Source: Pontibacter populi
GTDB taxonomy: Bacteria; Bacteroidota; Bacteroidia; Cytophagales; Hymenobacteraceae
Assembly: GCF_019336435.1 (NCBI RefSeq)
Contig: NZ_JAHWXQ010000002.1
Coordinates: 434,001 to 498,000, forward strand
Reading direction: 5' to 3'
Length of the DNA stretch: 64,000 nucleotides
Part shown: one piece after another, positions 1 to 8,051 of the stretch
How positions within the stretch are numbered: position 1 is the first letter of the stretch
Layout of the letters: the number at the start of each line of letters is the position of its first letter
Position numbers and translations under genes: made by a program
Notes under the pieces: generated by a model
What the model saw: only the letters and a program-made list of their open reading frames with translations
What the model was told of the DNA's origin: nothing
The model's database searches: none

Positions 1-2071
1 AATCGGCGGCTGTTACCGGCCGGCCAGTGTTGTAAGTAAAGTTGCCGGATACTTTCCAGTTAGGCCAAAGGTGGTAATCTACAAAAACGTTCAGGTTCAG
101 AGGTTTGTCATAGTTCGATGGATAATACTCACCATCGTTTATAGTTTCGGCTTTGGTGGCCCCTGCAATTTTGCGAAGTGAGCGCGAGTACGTAAAACTC
201 ACCCAGCCACGCATACGGCCCAGGTTCTTCTTCACCAGCCACTCCGATCCATATGCATAACCATCGCCAAACAACAAATCCGACTCCAGCGACGGGTTTA
301 GTAAGATGGTGGCGCCGTCTTTATAGTCTACCTGGTTGTAAAGATTTTTATAGTACACTTCCCAGCTATACTCATACATGCTTTCGGGCTCCATAAAGAA
401 ATAACCCACCGATACCTGGTCCGATACCTGGGGCTCAATGTGCTTGTTCGATAGCTTCCAGACATCGACAGGGGTAATAGCGGCCGTGTTGGAAATAAGC
501 TGGATGTACTGGCGCGTTCGGCTATAGCCTATTTTAAAAGAAGATGCCTCAGACAACGAATACTTAACCGAAGCGCGCGGCTCTAACCCATGATAGGTCT
601 GCACCACATTCCCCGAACTATAATACAGCGTATCTATAATGTTCAGGTCGCTGCGTGGCTGGCCTTCGGCATATACATAAGTAACCGACGGGCCAATTTT
701 AGCGAAATGTGAATAACGAAGCCCAACTGAAACGGAAAACTTATCGTTCAGTTTGAACTCATCGTTTATGAAAGCAACTGATTCCAAGCCTTTGTCATCC
801 TGCAATGTTCGCCGGTTAAGGCTCGAAGTGCCGTACGGTACCAGATCGCCGGGCTCGATAGCGTACAAAGACACTTCTGCACCAAAATCTACCTGGTGAT
901 TTTCTTTCCCGAAATAACCGAAATCTACTTTAAACTGGCTCAGATCTATCCCGGACCTCAGCTCAAATTCCTCACCAGTCGAGATGCCTTCTACTTTATT
1001 TTTGTAAATACTTTTAACTGCAGTAGCTGTGCCTGTAAAATCGTTGCTGAAAAGGTGATTCCACTTTAGCGTTCCGAGCGTGTTGGTCCATTGGTAGGTC
1101 GTATCGTTCGGAAATTTAAAGCCATCGCCGCTGTGATATCCTGAAAATGTCAGGCTGTTTTTCTCGTCGAGCTTGTACTTAAATTTTAGATTTCCGTCGT
1201 AAAAGTGGCCCGAGCTTTTTTTGATGTTCTTGCTTGGGAAAAGCTTCATGACATAGTTCGGGTAGGCACCTCTTAGCGCAACCAGCATCGTTAGCTTTTC
1301 CGATATCGGGCCATCCATGCTGAATTTGGCTGTAATCGGCGACAGACCAATCTCGTATTGCATCTTATCTTCGTTACCATCGCGCAGGCTTACATCCAGT
1401 ATCGACGAAATACGGCTTCCGTACCGGGCTGAAATGCCACTCCGGTGCAGTGTAAAACTTTTTAAAATATCAGGGTTATAAACCGAAAAGAAGCCGAATA
1501 AGTGGTTTGAATTGAAGATCGGGGCATCGTCCATCAGTACCAGGTTCTGGTCGGCGCTGCCACCGCGCACAAAAAAACCGGATGTACCTTCGCCTGCATT
1601 TACCACACCCGGCAGCGTTGATACAGTTCTGATCACATCAGCCTCTCCGAGTAACTTGGGCATGCGGGTCATCAGTTTCTGGTCGATATAAGAGCTACCC
1701 ATGTTGGTAGAATTTATACCTGTGGTAGGCCGTGCGGTAACTTCTACTACTTTCAGGTCGAAGTTGCGAGGTACCAGTGTCAGCACAATGTCTTTGTCTT
1801 CGGTAACAACTATAGTTTCTCTAAAAGGCGCCATCCCAATAAACTGGCAGTTAACCTCGTAGGTACCTTTGCTAAGCGCAATGCTAAAACGGCCCTGTTT
1901 ATCGCTCAGCGCAGATTTATCCTGCGAGAAAACTACGTACGCTCCTTCCAGCCTTTCTCCCCACGCGCCTTTTACCGTACCTGTTATCTTATACTTTTTG
2001 CTGTCAGGCTGTTGTGCAAAGCCCTGCTGAACGAGCAATATGAGGAATACTATCAGGATTCTATGAAGCAT
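1..2071 (-). CDS. TonB-dependent outer membrane receptor, C-terminus beyond the window edge
   Basis: About 690 residues are visible, starting at the ATG at 2071; the C-terminal barrel strands lie beyond base 1. The start MLHRILIVFLILLVQQGFAQ is a signal peptide. Next comes a carboxypeptidase-like regulatory beta-sandwich (residues about 25-110, ITGTVKGAWGERLEGAYV). The plug follows (RTVSTLPGVVNAGEG, FFVRGGSADQNLVLMDDAP), then barrel strands. This is the layout of Bacteroidota TonB receptors that carry large or chelated substrates across the outer membrane using TonB energy. No SusD partner is visible, so the substrate cannot be named. A TAnnTTTG promoter lies just upstream. The family call is firm; the ligand is unknown. 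Confidence 0.9.
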   Translation of the reverse strand, partial: MLHRILIVFLILLVQQGFAQQPDSKKYKITGTVKGAWGERLEGAYVVFSQDKSALSDKQGRFSIALSKGTYEVNCQFIGMAPFRETIVVTEDKDIVLTLVPRNFDLKVVEVTARPTTGINSTNMGSSYIDQKLMTRMPKLLGEADVIRTVSTLPGVVNAGEGTSGFFVRGGSADQNLVLMDDAPIFNSNHLFGFFSVYNPDILKSFTLHRSGISARYGSRISSILDVSLRDGNEDKMQYEIGLSPITAKFSMDGPISEKLTMLVALRGAYPNYVMKLFPSKNIKKSSGHFYDGNLKFKYKLDEKNSLTFSGYHSGDGFKFPNDTTYQWTNTLGTLKWNHLFSNDFTGTATAVKSIYKNKVEGISTGEEFELRSGIDLSQFKVDFGYFGKENHQVDFGAEVSLYAIEPGDLVPYGTSSLNRRTLQDDKGLESVAFINDEFKLNDKFSVSVGLRYSHFAKIGPSVTYVYAEGQPRSDLNIIDTLYYSSGNVVQTYHGLEPRASVKYSLSEASSFKIGYSRTRQYIQLISNTAAITPVDVWKLSNKHIEPQVSDQVSVGYFFMEPESMYEYSWEVYYKNLYNQVDYKDGATILLNPSLESDLLFGDGYAYGSEWLVKKNLGRMRGWVSFTYSRSLRKIAGATKAETINDGEYYPSNYDKPLNLNVFVDYHLWPNWKVSGNFTYNTGRPVTAAD

Positions 2072-2089
2072 ATAGAAGATTTATAGGAT

Positions 2090-2121
2090 CAAATATAAAC
2101 TATAATCTATGTTTAAACAAA
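2090..2121 (-). promoter_or_regulatory. Bacteroidota-type promoter (-33/-7) for the TonB receptor
   Basis: Read on the minus strand, TTTG (2118-2121), a 20-base spacer and TATATTTG (2090-2097) match the Bacteroidota sigma-A consensus TTTG / TAnnTTTG. The -7 element ends 18 bases before the receptor ATG, so the leader would be very short. Matched by eye only. Confidence 0.5.
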
Positions 2122-2435
2122 GACAAGATGCCTCGCTGGCAAAACTTCTGTAAACAGCCTATAAATAATTGGTATACAATCAGTAATTTTATTCAGGGAG
2201 GTAGTAACCTTACTGTTACCTCTTAAAACCGATTGTGTAAAAGGGAACTATGGACAGGGCCTTAAATTCAGCAGTACATCTATAGTATCAGACTATTTCT
2301 ACTGGCTTTTAGGAGAAAAATGAGATATAAAACTGCTGTTAGAGCTGGTTGAATATAGACAGATTTTTATTTACACCTGAATTATTTTCCTTAAACTCTG
2401 CCTTAAAATATTACATAAAATCATATCTGCAGGAA

Positions 2436-2467
2436 CAAAAAAACCGCTCCATTTACATGGAGCGGTT
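2436..2467 (-). terminator. Rho-independent terminator of the nirK operon
   Basis: AACCGCTCCAT (2442-2452) and ATGGAGCGGTT (2457-2467) form a perfect 11-bp stem with a TTAC loop. Read on the minus strand it is followed by a run of T from the A-tract at 2437-2443. It lies 36 bases after the stop of the last gene of the operon. Confidence 0.85.
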
Positions 2468-2502
2468 CCTGAAACTATAGCCTTGCTATTTTAAACTATA
2501 GT

Positions 2503-3909
2503 TTAGTTCTTAGCCAGAAAATCCGGGGTAAAGTTCAGCATCAGGTAAGCCCACTGGCCACGGTCCTGTTTGGTTTTAGCCGGCGCTTTTAAAACATTAA
2601 GCTTATCGGTGGCAAAAATGGTGGCGTAACCGGCTTCTATGTTCACGTTCTTAAGCAAACTATAGTTTAGTACCAGGTCCAGCTCTGTTCCCAATCTTCT
2701 GTCTGAACCAGTTGATCCGGTTGGATTTACCTCGCTGTCGGCAATTTTGTTGGCTGCATAAAATTCGTGCAGGTCCAGGGCAACTATAAGCTTATCACTT
2801 GCCTTAAACTTGTTGCGGATAAAGTAATCAACCAGGCCCGGTGAACGCGTTAAATTACCATCTACGCCAAACGGATCTGCCACATAAAAGTAATCCATGA
2901 AGCCCCAGAATTTGTGCGGCGTACCATACAGCGGATCAAAACGATGGTTCACGCTGCTCTGTTTGGTAGTGTTGTTCCCTGACAGATAATCGAAGCCTGG
3001 GTTTGTGGTGAATTTGCCAGAACTATAGCTTGCATCCGCTGTCAGATTGTAGGCATCAAGCGTATTGCCAACTCTGTCGTTGTTGCCCTGGTAATAAGCG
3101 GCTGCGTTAAAACCGATCTTATCTGATACTTTAGAGAAAACCGCGCCTCCAATTGTAATTCTGCTGTTCACACCTGCCACCGGCGTAATCATCCCATCTA
3201 TAGTTTGGGTCTTCTGGAAATCGTCTTTAAACAGTAGCCCGGTCACCTTACCATATTTCATAGTTTTGGCGGCGTATAGGTACTGCATCGATTTATACAT
3301 CATCCCTATTCCGTTTGTGCCCGGCACTACAGGAGCGGTTGGCGTGCCGTTATAGATGTTGCCGCTTTTGCCGGGGGTGTCTTTTCCGTGATTCTGGTTA
3401 AAGGCAAAGCCTGCATCTGCAGCCCAGCCTTTGTGACTGAATTTTAGAACTATAGCATCGTGACGCCGGGCCTGCTGCAGCCAATCCAGGTTGCCAAGTA
3501 ACCGCGAGTCGTCGTACATAATCTCCTGCCGGCCGGCTTTTATGGAGAGGTTCTCTACATTTATAGTTGCAGAATCGCTCAGGATCATTTCGCCCCATGC
3601 CTGGTGCAGGAAAAGCTTGCTACCTTCGAGGTTACTTATAGTTGATTGGTCAGAGCCCCAGACACGCACATCCTGCACCGATACAAAAACACGGTACTTG
3701 CTTGCATTGTAGCCCAGGTTCAGGCGGGTGCGTTGACTAGTAAAAACACTGGCTTTGGCATCCTGGGCTGGTAAGGTTCCCTGGCCGTCGCGCAATTCGG
3801 TTCTGGTGCGTAGTTGCCCTGTAAGCGAGACTTGTGCGCTGGCTGTGTGTTGTAAAAGTATAAAGCCTGCTCCTGTAAAGAAGAGCGCTTTAAGTAGATT
3901 TCTTTTCAT
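2503..3909 (-). CDS. Alginate-export-family outer membrane porin
   Basis: A 468-residue protein with a cleavable signal peptide (FILLQHTASA-Q, about residues 1-25), then repeated amphipathic strands typical of a beta-barrel (LTGQLRTRTELRDGQG, RTRLNLGYNASKYRVFVSVQDVRVWG, IKAGRQEIMYDDSRLLGNLDW). This order resembles the alginate export domain family (AlgE-like), which in Bacteroidota covers general outer-membrane channels. It is last in a minus-strand run nirK-nirV-SCO-porin, 48 bases after the SCO gene and closed by a strong terminator. That suggests passage of a small anion or metal for denitrification rather than alginate export, but the substrate is inference. The stop codon abuts an AACTATAGTT palindrome. 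Confidence 0.72.
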   Translation of the reverse strand: MKRNLLKALFFTGAGFILLQHTASAQVSLTGQLRTRTELRDGQGTLPAQDAKASVFTSQRTRLNLGYNASKYRVFVSVQDVRVWGSDQSTISNLEGSKLFLHQAWGEMILSDSATINVENLSIKAGRQEIMYDDSRLLGNLDWLQQARRHDAIVLKFSHKGWAADAGFAFNQNHGKDTPGKSGNIYNGTPTAPVVPGTNGIGMMYKSMQYLYAAKTMKYGKVTGLLFKDDFQKTQTIDGMITPVAGVNSRITIGGAVFSKVSDKIGFNAAAYYQGNNDRVGNTLDAYNLTADASYSSGKFTTNPGFDYLSGNNTTKQSSVNHRFDPLYGTPHKFWGFMDYFYVADPFGVDGNLTRSPGLVDYFIRNKFKASDKLIVALDLHEFYAANKIADSEVNPTGSTGSDRRLGTELDLVLNYSLLKNVNIEAGYATIFATDKLNVLKAPAKTKQDRGQWAYLMLNFTPDFLAKN

Positions 3910-3957
3910 AAGAGAGTTGATTTTGCGCTTTCTTCTTTCGGTTGGCAGGCCTATAGT

Positions 3958-4578
3958 TTAAATGTTCTGGAGCAGACCGTCAATCGTTTTCACGGTTTCG
4001 TCCGGGTCTTTTCCAAGGCCTTCCTGCTGGTGAATGATCTCACCGCCGGCGTTCAGCACAGTTATGATATTAGAGTGAGCGATCTCGCCGTTACCACCAT
4101 TTTTATACTTCATGTTAAGCAGCACAGCAAGTTCCTGTATGTTCAGTTCGCTGCTGGTCAGCAGAGTCCAGCGCTCCGGATCCAGGTTATTATCTGTTGC
4201 AAACTGTTGTAATTTGGCTGGCGTATCGTTTTCCGGATCCATCGTTACCAGCACAATGCCTACCTCCCCATTTTTATAGTTCTCGAGTTTGGCTTCGATG
4301 CGTTTTAAATCGGCAACAATGCGCGGGCAGGCGTAGGTACAATTGGTGTACATCATGGCCACCAGCTGCACTTTTCCATTCAGCTGCACCAGCTTTATAG
4401 TTTCATTGTTCTCGTTCTGCCACTCCGACTCCAGGTTGTAAAGCGACATATCAGAGAGCTCCGTAACTATAGTTGCTTCTGTATTTTGGTGTGCAGCAAG
4501 TGCATCAGTCGGGTTGGTCTCAGAGCAGGAGCTAAGTGTAAGGCCTAACAGTATGCTGAGTGGTAAAAGGTATTTCAT
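3958..4578 (-). CDS. SCO1/SenC-family copper chaperone lipoprotein
   Basis: A 206-residue protein with a lipoprotein signal (LTLSSC, Cys18) and a thioredoxin-like fold. The SCO copper ligands are present: Cys80 and Cys84 in CTYAC, and His168 in EIAHSN. The partial motif DPENDTP (about 114-120) is also typical. SCO proteins deliver or reduce copper for CuA and other copper enzymes in the periplasm. Here it lies in the nirK operon, so it probably supports copper loading of the nitrite reductase; that role is inferred from position. It starts 41 bases after nirV. A copy of AACTATAGTT is read in frame as Thr-Ile-Val near residue 37. Confidence 0.9.
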   Translation of the reverse strand: MKYLLPLSILLGLTLSSCSETNPTDALAAHQNTEATIVTELSDMSLYNLESEWQNENNETIKLVQLNGKVQLVAMMYTNCTYACPRIVADLKRIEAKLENYKNGEVGIVLVTMDPENDTPAKLQQFATDNNLDPERWTLLTSSELNIQELAVLLNMKYKNGGNGEIAHSNIITVLNAGGEIIHQQEGLGKDPDETVKTIDGLLQNI

Positions 4579-4619
4579 AGTGGCGTTTCTTTAAATTTGA
4601 TTTCTAAGTTTGGAAAGGA

Positions 4620-5384
4620 CTAAATACTTTTGGCGCAGCGGAAACCAAGGTTAGCGACCGTATAATTGGCTTTCAGGCTGGAGCGGAAAGCGTAGCGCAT
4701 AAAGGCTACATAGTTCTTTACATCCTTCGCACCGTCAGATCCTGATCCGCAGAACAGCTGTCGGTCCATGGTTACATCTGCTCTCGATTCGCCGACTACC
4801 ATAGCTGAGTTAAAGTTCTGTGTCCATTCCCATACCATCCCGATCATGCCGTGCAAACCATAGTAGTTCCGGAAACCTTCCTGCACTGGTGGCAGGTAAG
4901 TTGGGTTTGGTTTGCTGTACCATTCAATGCTGCGCTGGTAAAACTTTTCATCGTTGGCGGCATTGGCTTTGGTTTCGCTGGCAAGAGCGGCATATTCCCA
5001 CTCTTCTACAGTTGCCAGGCGTTTGCCCTGGCACTCGCAGTAAGCTTTGGCGGAGAACCACGACACATTAATAACCGGGCTGTTCTGAATTTTAGCAGCG
5101 TTAGGTCCTATGCTAAGGTCACCGTCCCACTTTTTCAGGTAATTCTCGTCGGCAAACAGTTTCTTGACAGCAGACTTTCGCCACTTCGGATACTTGTTTA
5201 CAAACGCCAGGTATTCGGCATTGGTCACTGGGTATACATCCATCAGAAAAGTCTTCACTTTTACCGGAATGGAATCGCTCCCGTAAAGGGGCACAAAAGT
5301 ACCGCCCTTTACATTTACCATGTTTTTAGGGAGAGACTTTTGTGCCTGCACATTACAGCAGACTCCTACCAACAGTATTAACAA
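4620..5384 (-). CDS. nirV: NirV-like formylglycine-generating-enzyme-fold protein
   Basis: About 254 residues of the FGE/SUMF1 sulfatase-modifying-factor fold: VNVKGGTFVPLYG, FLMDVYPVTNAEYLAFVNKYP, PVINVSWFSAKAYCECQGKRLATVEEWEYAA, GMVWEWTQNF and a terminal GFRCA. NirV proteins of this fold are commonly encoded beside nirK; their exact job is unsettled. A signal peptide (LLILLVGVCCNVQAQ) sends it to the periplasm. The start is odd: this reading frame begins with TTG at 5384. An ATG at 5404, nine bases after the nirK stop, starts MILHRLF but hits a stop. One extra T in the TTTT run near 5384-5387 would join the two into an ideal signal peptide. Either TTG is used or there is a one-base deletion or sequence error. 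Confidence 0.8.
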   Translation of the reverse strand: MLILLVGVCCNVQAQKSLPKNMVNVKGGTFVPLYGSDSIPVKVKTFLMDVYPVTNAEYLAFVNKYPKWRKSAVKKLFADENYLKKWDGDLSIGPNAAKIQNSPVINVSWFSAKAYCECQGKRLATVEEWEYAALASETKANAANDEKFYQRSIEWYSKPNPTYLPPVQEGFRNYYGLHGMIGMVWEWTQNFNSAMVVGESRADVTMDRQLFCGSGSDGAKDVKNYVAFMRYAFRSSLKANYTVANLGFRCAKSI

Positions 5385-5413
5385 AACAGTCTGTGGAGTA
5401 TCATCTTTAATTA

Positions 5414-6889
5414 TTAGTGTTTGAAGTTAGCCTTTGCTTTACCTACCTGGGCCGGAGTAATCTCGCCACCTTTGTTGCCCCATGTGTTCAGCACATAAGT
5501 CATCACGTTCGCAATTTCTTCGTCAGATAGTTTAAGCTTTGGCATGGTACTGTTGTATAGTTCGCCGTTCACTTTAATCTGTCCTTCCAGGCCGTGTGCT
5601 ACCACACCAATGGCTCTGTTCACGTCCGCGTTCAGGTAATCAGACTTGGCAAGCGGAGGGAAAGCTCCTTTGATACCTTGTCCTTCAGCCTGGTGACAAG
5701 CCTGGCAGTTCTGGGCATAAAGTGTCTTACCTAATTCCAGGCGCATGTCTTTGTTAGATGCCAGGGCTACTGCAGGAGCTTTAGACTTAGGCATTTCCTG
5801 TACTGTAGAACCTTCCGGCTGGTAAATTTTCTGAACGATCTGGCCAGAGTAGATCTTCTTGTCTTCGTTACCTTCTACTTTCAGCATACCCAGGGCACCT
5901 TTGTTGAATGCTCTGAAGATAGAGTGATCCACCAGTACATAGTTACCCGGTACATCAGCTTTAAACTCTGTGATGGCAGCGCCACCGGCAGGCACTAAAG
6001 TGGTCTGGATGTTTTCGTTGATGGTAGAACCACCTTCTGCATACACTTTGTCGAAGATCTCACCGATCACGTGGAAGGAAGAGATCAGGTTAGGGCCACC
6101 GTTACCAACAAACAGACGAATGTTTTCTCCTACTTTAGCGGTAAGGGCATTGTCGCCGGTAAGGGCACCTACGGATCCGTTAAACACTACATAAGACGGA
6201 TTTTCATCTAATGCTTTCTGCATATCAAAAGGCTGCAGACCAGGTACTCCGAAGTCTCCTTTTGTATAGAAGTCACCCTGCATTACATAGTATTCTTTAT
6301 CTACTTTAGGAAGTCCTGCTTCAGGCTCTACCAGGATAAGGCCATACATACCGTTTGCAATGTGCATACCTACCGGAGCAGTAGCGCAATGGTAAACATA
6401 CAAACCTGGGTTAAGCGCTTTAAAGCTGAAAACTGTTTCCTGGCCTGGAGCAGTAAAGGTAGAAGCCGCACCACCACCAGGGCCGGATACAGCGTGCAGG
6501 TCAATGTTGTGTGGGTTTTTGCTATCCGGGTGGTTCATTAAGTGAAATTCCACTTCGTCATTCTGGCGGATACGGATAAATTTACCCGGTACTGAACCAC
6601 CAAATGTCCAGAAGGTGTAATTCACGCCATCGGCCATTTTCTTAACTACTTCTGTTACTTCCAGCTTAACCACTACTTTGGCAGCGTGCTTACGAGTTAT
6701 GGGAGCAGGTACGTTCGGGGCGTCTGTCAGTTCTGCCATGATGGTTGGCATCTCTTTAGGAGCCGCTTCATTTGTCTGGGTGGCAGCTTCGGCCGGTGTG
6801 GTCTGGGAGCTGCAAGAACTCAGTATACCGATGCTGTAAATTCCGATTGCAAGTAGCTGTACTACTTTAGTAAGTGTAGAGGTTTTCAT
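5414..6889 (-). CDS. nirK: Copper nitrite reductase with C-terminal cytochrome c domain
   Basis: A 491-residue periplasmic lipoprotein (lipobox ILSSC, Cys26) that reduces nitrite to nitric oxide. Two cupredoxin domains cover about residues 65-340. The type 1 copper ligands are His127, Cys168, His176 and Met181. The type 2 ligands are His132, His167 and His322. The catalytic residues Asp130 and His273 are also visible. A cytochrome c domain follows (about 385-480) with CQACH at 395-399 and Met449 in TMPKL as likely axial ligand. The fused haem domain probably feeds electrons to the copper centre directly. It is first in the nirK-nirV-SCO-porin operon, and a perfect inverted repeat sits 55 bases upstream of its start. 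Confidence 0.95.
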   Translation of the reverse strand: MKTSTLTKVVQLLAIGIYSIGILSSCSSQTTPAEAATQTNEAAPKEMPTIMAELTDAPNVPAPITRKHAAKVVVKLEVTEVVKKMADGVNYTFWTFGGSVPGKFIRIRQNDEVEFHLMNHPDSKNPHNIDLHAVSGPGGGAASTFTAPGQETVFSFKALNPGLYVYHCATAPVGMHIANGMYGLILVEPEAGLPKVDKEYYVMQGDFYTKGDFGVPGLQPFDMQKALDENPSYVVFNGSVGALTGDNALTAKVGENIRLFVGNGGPNLISSFHVIGEIFDKVYAEGGSTINENIQTTLVPAGGAAITEFKADVPGNYVLVDHSIFRAFNKGALGMLKVEGNEDKKIYSGQIVQKIYQPEGSTVQEMPKSKAPAVALASNKDMRLELGKTLYAQNCQACHQAEGQGIKGAFPPLAKSDYLNADVNRAIGVVAHGLEGQIKVNGELYNSTMPKLKLSDEEIANVMTYVLNTWGNKGGEITPAQVGKAKANFKH

Positions 6890-6944
6890 GATGAATCATT
6901 TAGTTGATTACTGATGCAAAGTAACTTCGCAAAATCCACTGCTG

Positions 6945-6962
6945 TTATGACTGTGGTCATAA
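6945..6962 (-). promoter_or_regulatory. Crp/Fnr-family-type operator upstream of nirK
   Basis: TTATGAC (6945-6951), TGTG, GTCATAA (6956-6962) is a perfect 7-bp inverted repeat with a 4-base spacer, the geometry of Crp/Fnr-family sites. It is centred 64 bases upstream of the nirK ATG. Control by an oxygen- or NO-responsive Crp/Fnr regulator is inferred; no such regulator is encoded in this window. Confidence 0.6.
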
Positions 6963-7063
6963 ACCAAAATGACTTGCATCACTAAAACCCCATATTCTGC
7001 TGATACCGGAACTATTGCTTCCGGATTTGAACACACTATTATAGTTATAGAAGGAATCGTGCT

Positions 7064-7369
7064 TTATTCAAAATTCAGCACAGCCACAAAGGTGCTTTCG
7101 GGGTTGTCGGTAGTGACGTGTACAGAAATGTGATCGTAGAAAACGAACTTCTTGCGGATAGCTATTGCTTCTCCGGTATGGTGTTGCGAGGGTTGCAGAT
7201 GTATGCTGTAGATGGGCACATCCTTTTCATCTATAACTGTTAGTTTTAAATCTCCTTCTGAGGCTGGCCACTCCTGCACGGTTAACGTTTCAAGCTCCAG
7301 GCTCCGGGTATCTTCAGTGCCATGCAGGCGCAAGGTGGTGTTATAGTTGGTAAGTGTAATTGTTTTCAT
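7064..7369 (-). CDS. Hypothetical protein, 101 residues
   Basis: I do not recognise this family. The protein is soluble, with no signal peptide or membrane segment, and is rich in alternating hydrophobic residues (TITLTNYNTTLRLHG, DLKLTVIDEKDVPIYSIHL, FVFYDHISVHVTTDN), which suggests a small beta-sandwich. It stands alone between the nirK promoter region and a receiver gene. The ATG at 7369 is the only sensible start. Codon use and the in-frame length support a real gene. Confidence 0.6.
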   Translation of the reverse strand: MKTITLTNYNTTLRLHGTEDTRSLELETLTVQEWPASEGDLKLTVIDEKDVPIYSIHLQPSQHHTGEAIAIRKKFVFYDHISVHVTTDNPESTFVAVLNFE

Positions 7370-7504
7370 AGTTCGGTAGGTGGTACACTATATACATAAG
7401 GCTGAAACCCTTTTAAGTTACATCACACTGCCTGCCTTACTCCCAATTTAGTGTAGTACAGCTATTAAAAGTAAAAACTATAGTTGACCAAACTATAAAA
7501 ACCA

Positions 7505-7532
7505 AAAGGCCTCTCCTACCGGAAAGGCCTTT
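7505..7532 (-). terminator. Terminator after the receiver gene
   Basis: AAAGGCCT (7505-7512) and AGGCCTTT (7525-7532) pair perfectly around a 12-base loop, and T-rich DNA follows on the minus strand. It lies 26 bases downstream of the receiver stop codon. Confidence 0.75.
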
Positions 7533-7558
7533 GTATCTTGTATACTTATAGCTTTTGC

Positions 7559-7966
7559 TTAGTTAAAGTGCTTTTGTATCAGCAGCTCCAGGCTTTCTTT
7601 TGTAAGGGGTTTGCTTATAAACTCGTCTACACCAAGCAGCTTTACCTTCTCAATATCGCGCGGATCGAGCGACGTAGTTAGCACAGCAATGATGACCGAA
7701 CTATAGTCGAAGCCTTCTATAGTTTGCAGCACCTCCAGGAACTTAAAACCATCCATCACCGGCATGTTAATATCAAGCAGGATGAGCGCAGGCACCGCTT
7801 CAGTTTCTGATGCAGTGCATCTTTCCTGCAACAGGGCTAATGCCTCTTTGCCATTCTGCGCAATTAAGAGTTCATCGGTAAGTCCTGCCCTGTTGATTAT
7901 GAGCTTGCTGATGTAGTTTGTGGTCTCATCATCATCAACCAGTAATATGGATGCAATCTTTTTCAT
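7559..7966 (-). CDS. Single-domain response regulator (CheY-like receiver)
   Basis: 135 residues forming one receiver domain with no output domain. The acidic pair is Asp12/Asp13, the phosphorylation site is Asp65 (LLDINMP), a Thr lies in VLTTS (97-98), and the conserved Lys119 is in ISKPL. It is transcribed in the same direction as the CheB-CheR-kinase gene 85 bases upstream, so that kinase (and through it the phytochrome) is the likely phosphodonor. Receivers of this short type act by protein contact rather than DNA binding. The partner pairing is inferred from position. Confidence 0.92.
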   Translation of the reverse strand: MKKIASILLVDDDETTNYISKLIINRAGLTDELLIAQNGKEALALLQERCTASETEAVPALILLDINMPVMDGFKFLEVLQTIEGFDYSSVIIAVLTTSLDPRDIEKVKLLGVDEFISKPLTKESLELLIQKHFN

Positions 7967-8051
7967 TTAAAATATCAGGCAAATAAAAACGCTAAACTAT
8001 GGCTACCAAATGCGCTTACATTTTAAGTAGCTGGTTTAAAACTATAGTTTA

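Larger units (their letters stand above)
2072..2502. other. Intergenic region between TonB receptor and porin
   Basis: No convincing gene is seen. It holds the receptor promoter at 2090-2121, the porin operon terminator near 2442-2467, and two AACTATAG elements (2473-2480 and 2494-2503). Confidence 0.6.

Noticed and set aside
4851..5381. 176-codon plus-strand frame opposite nirV
   Set aside because: It is the antisense shadow of a clear FGE-fold gene; the minus strand has the conserved motifs.
6912..6981. TGATGCAA (6912-6919) and TTGCATCA (6974-6981) as a second operator
   Set aside because: The arms are 54 bases apart; a single regulator site is unlikely, and an 8-bp pair can arise by chance.
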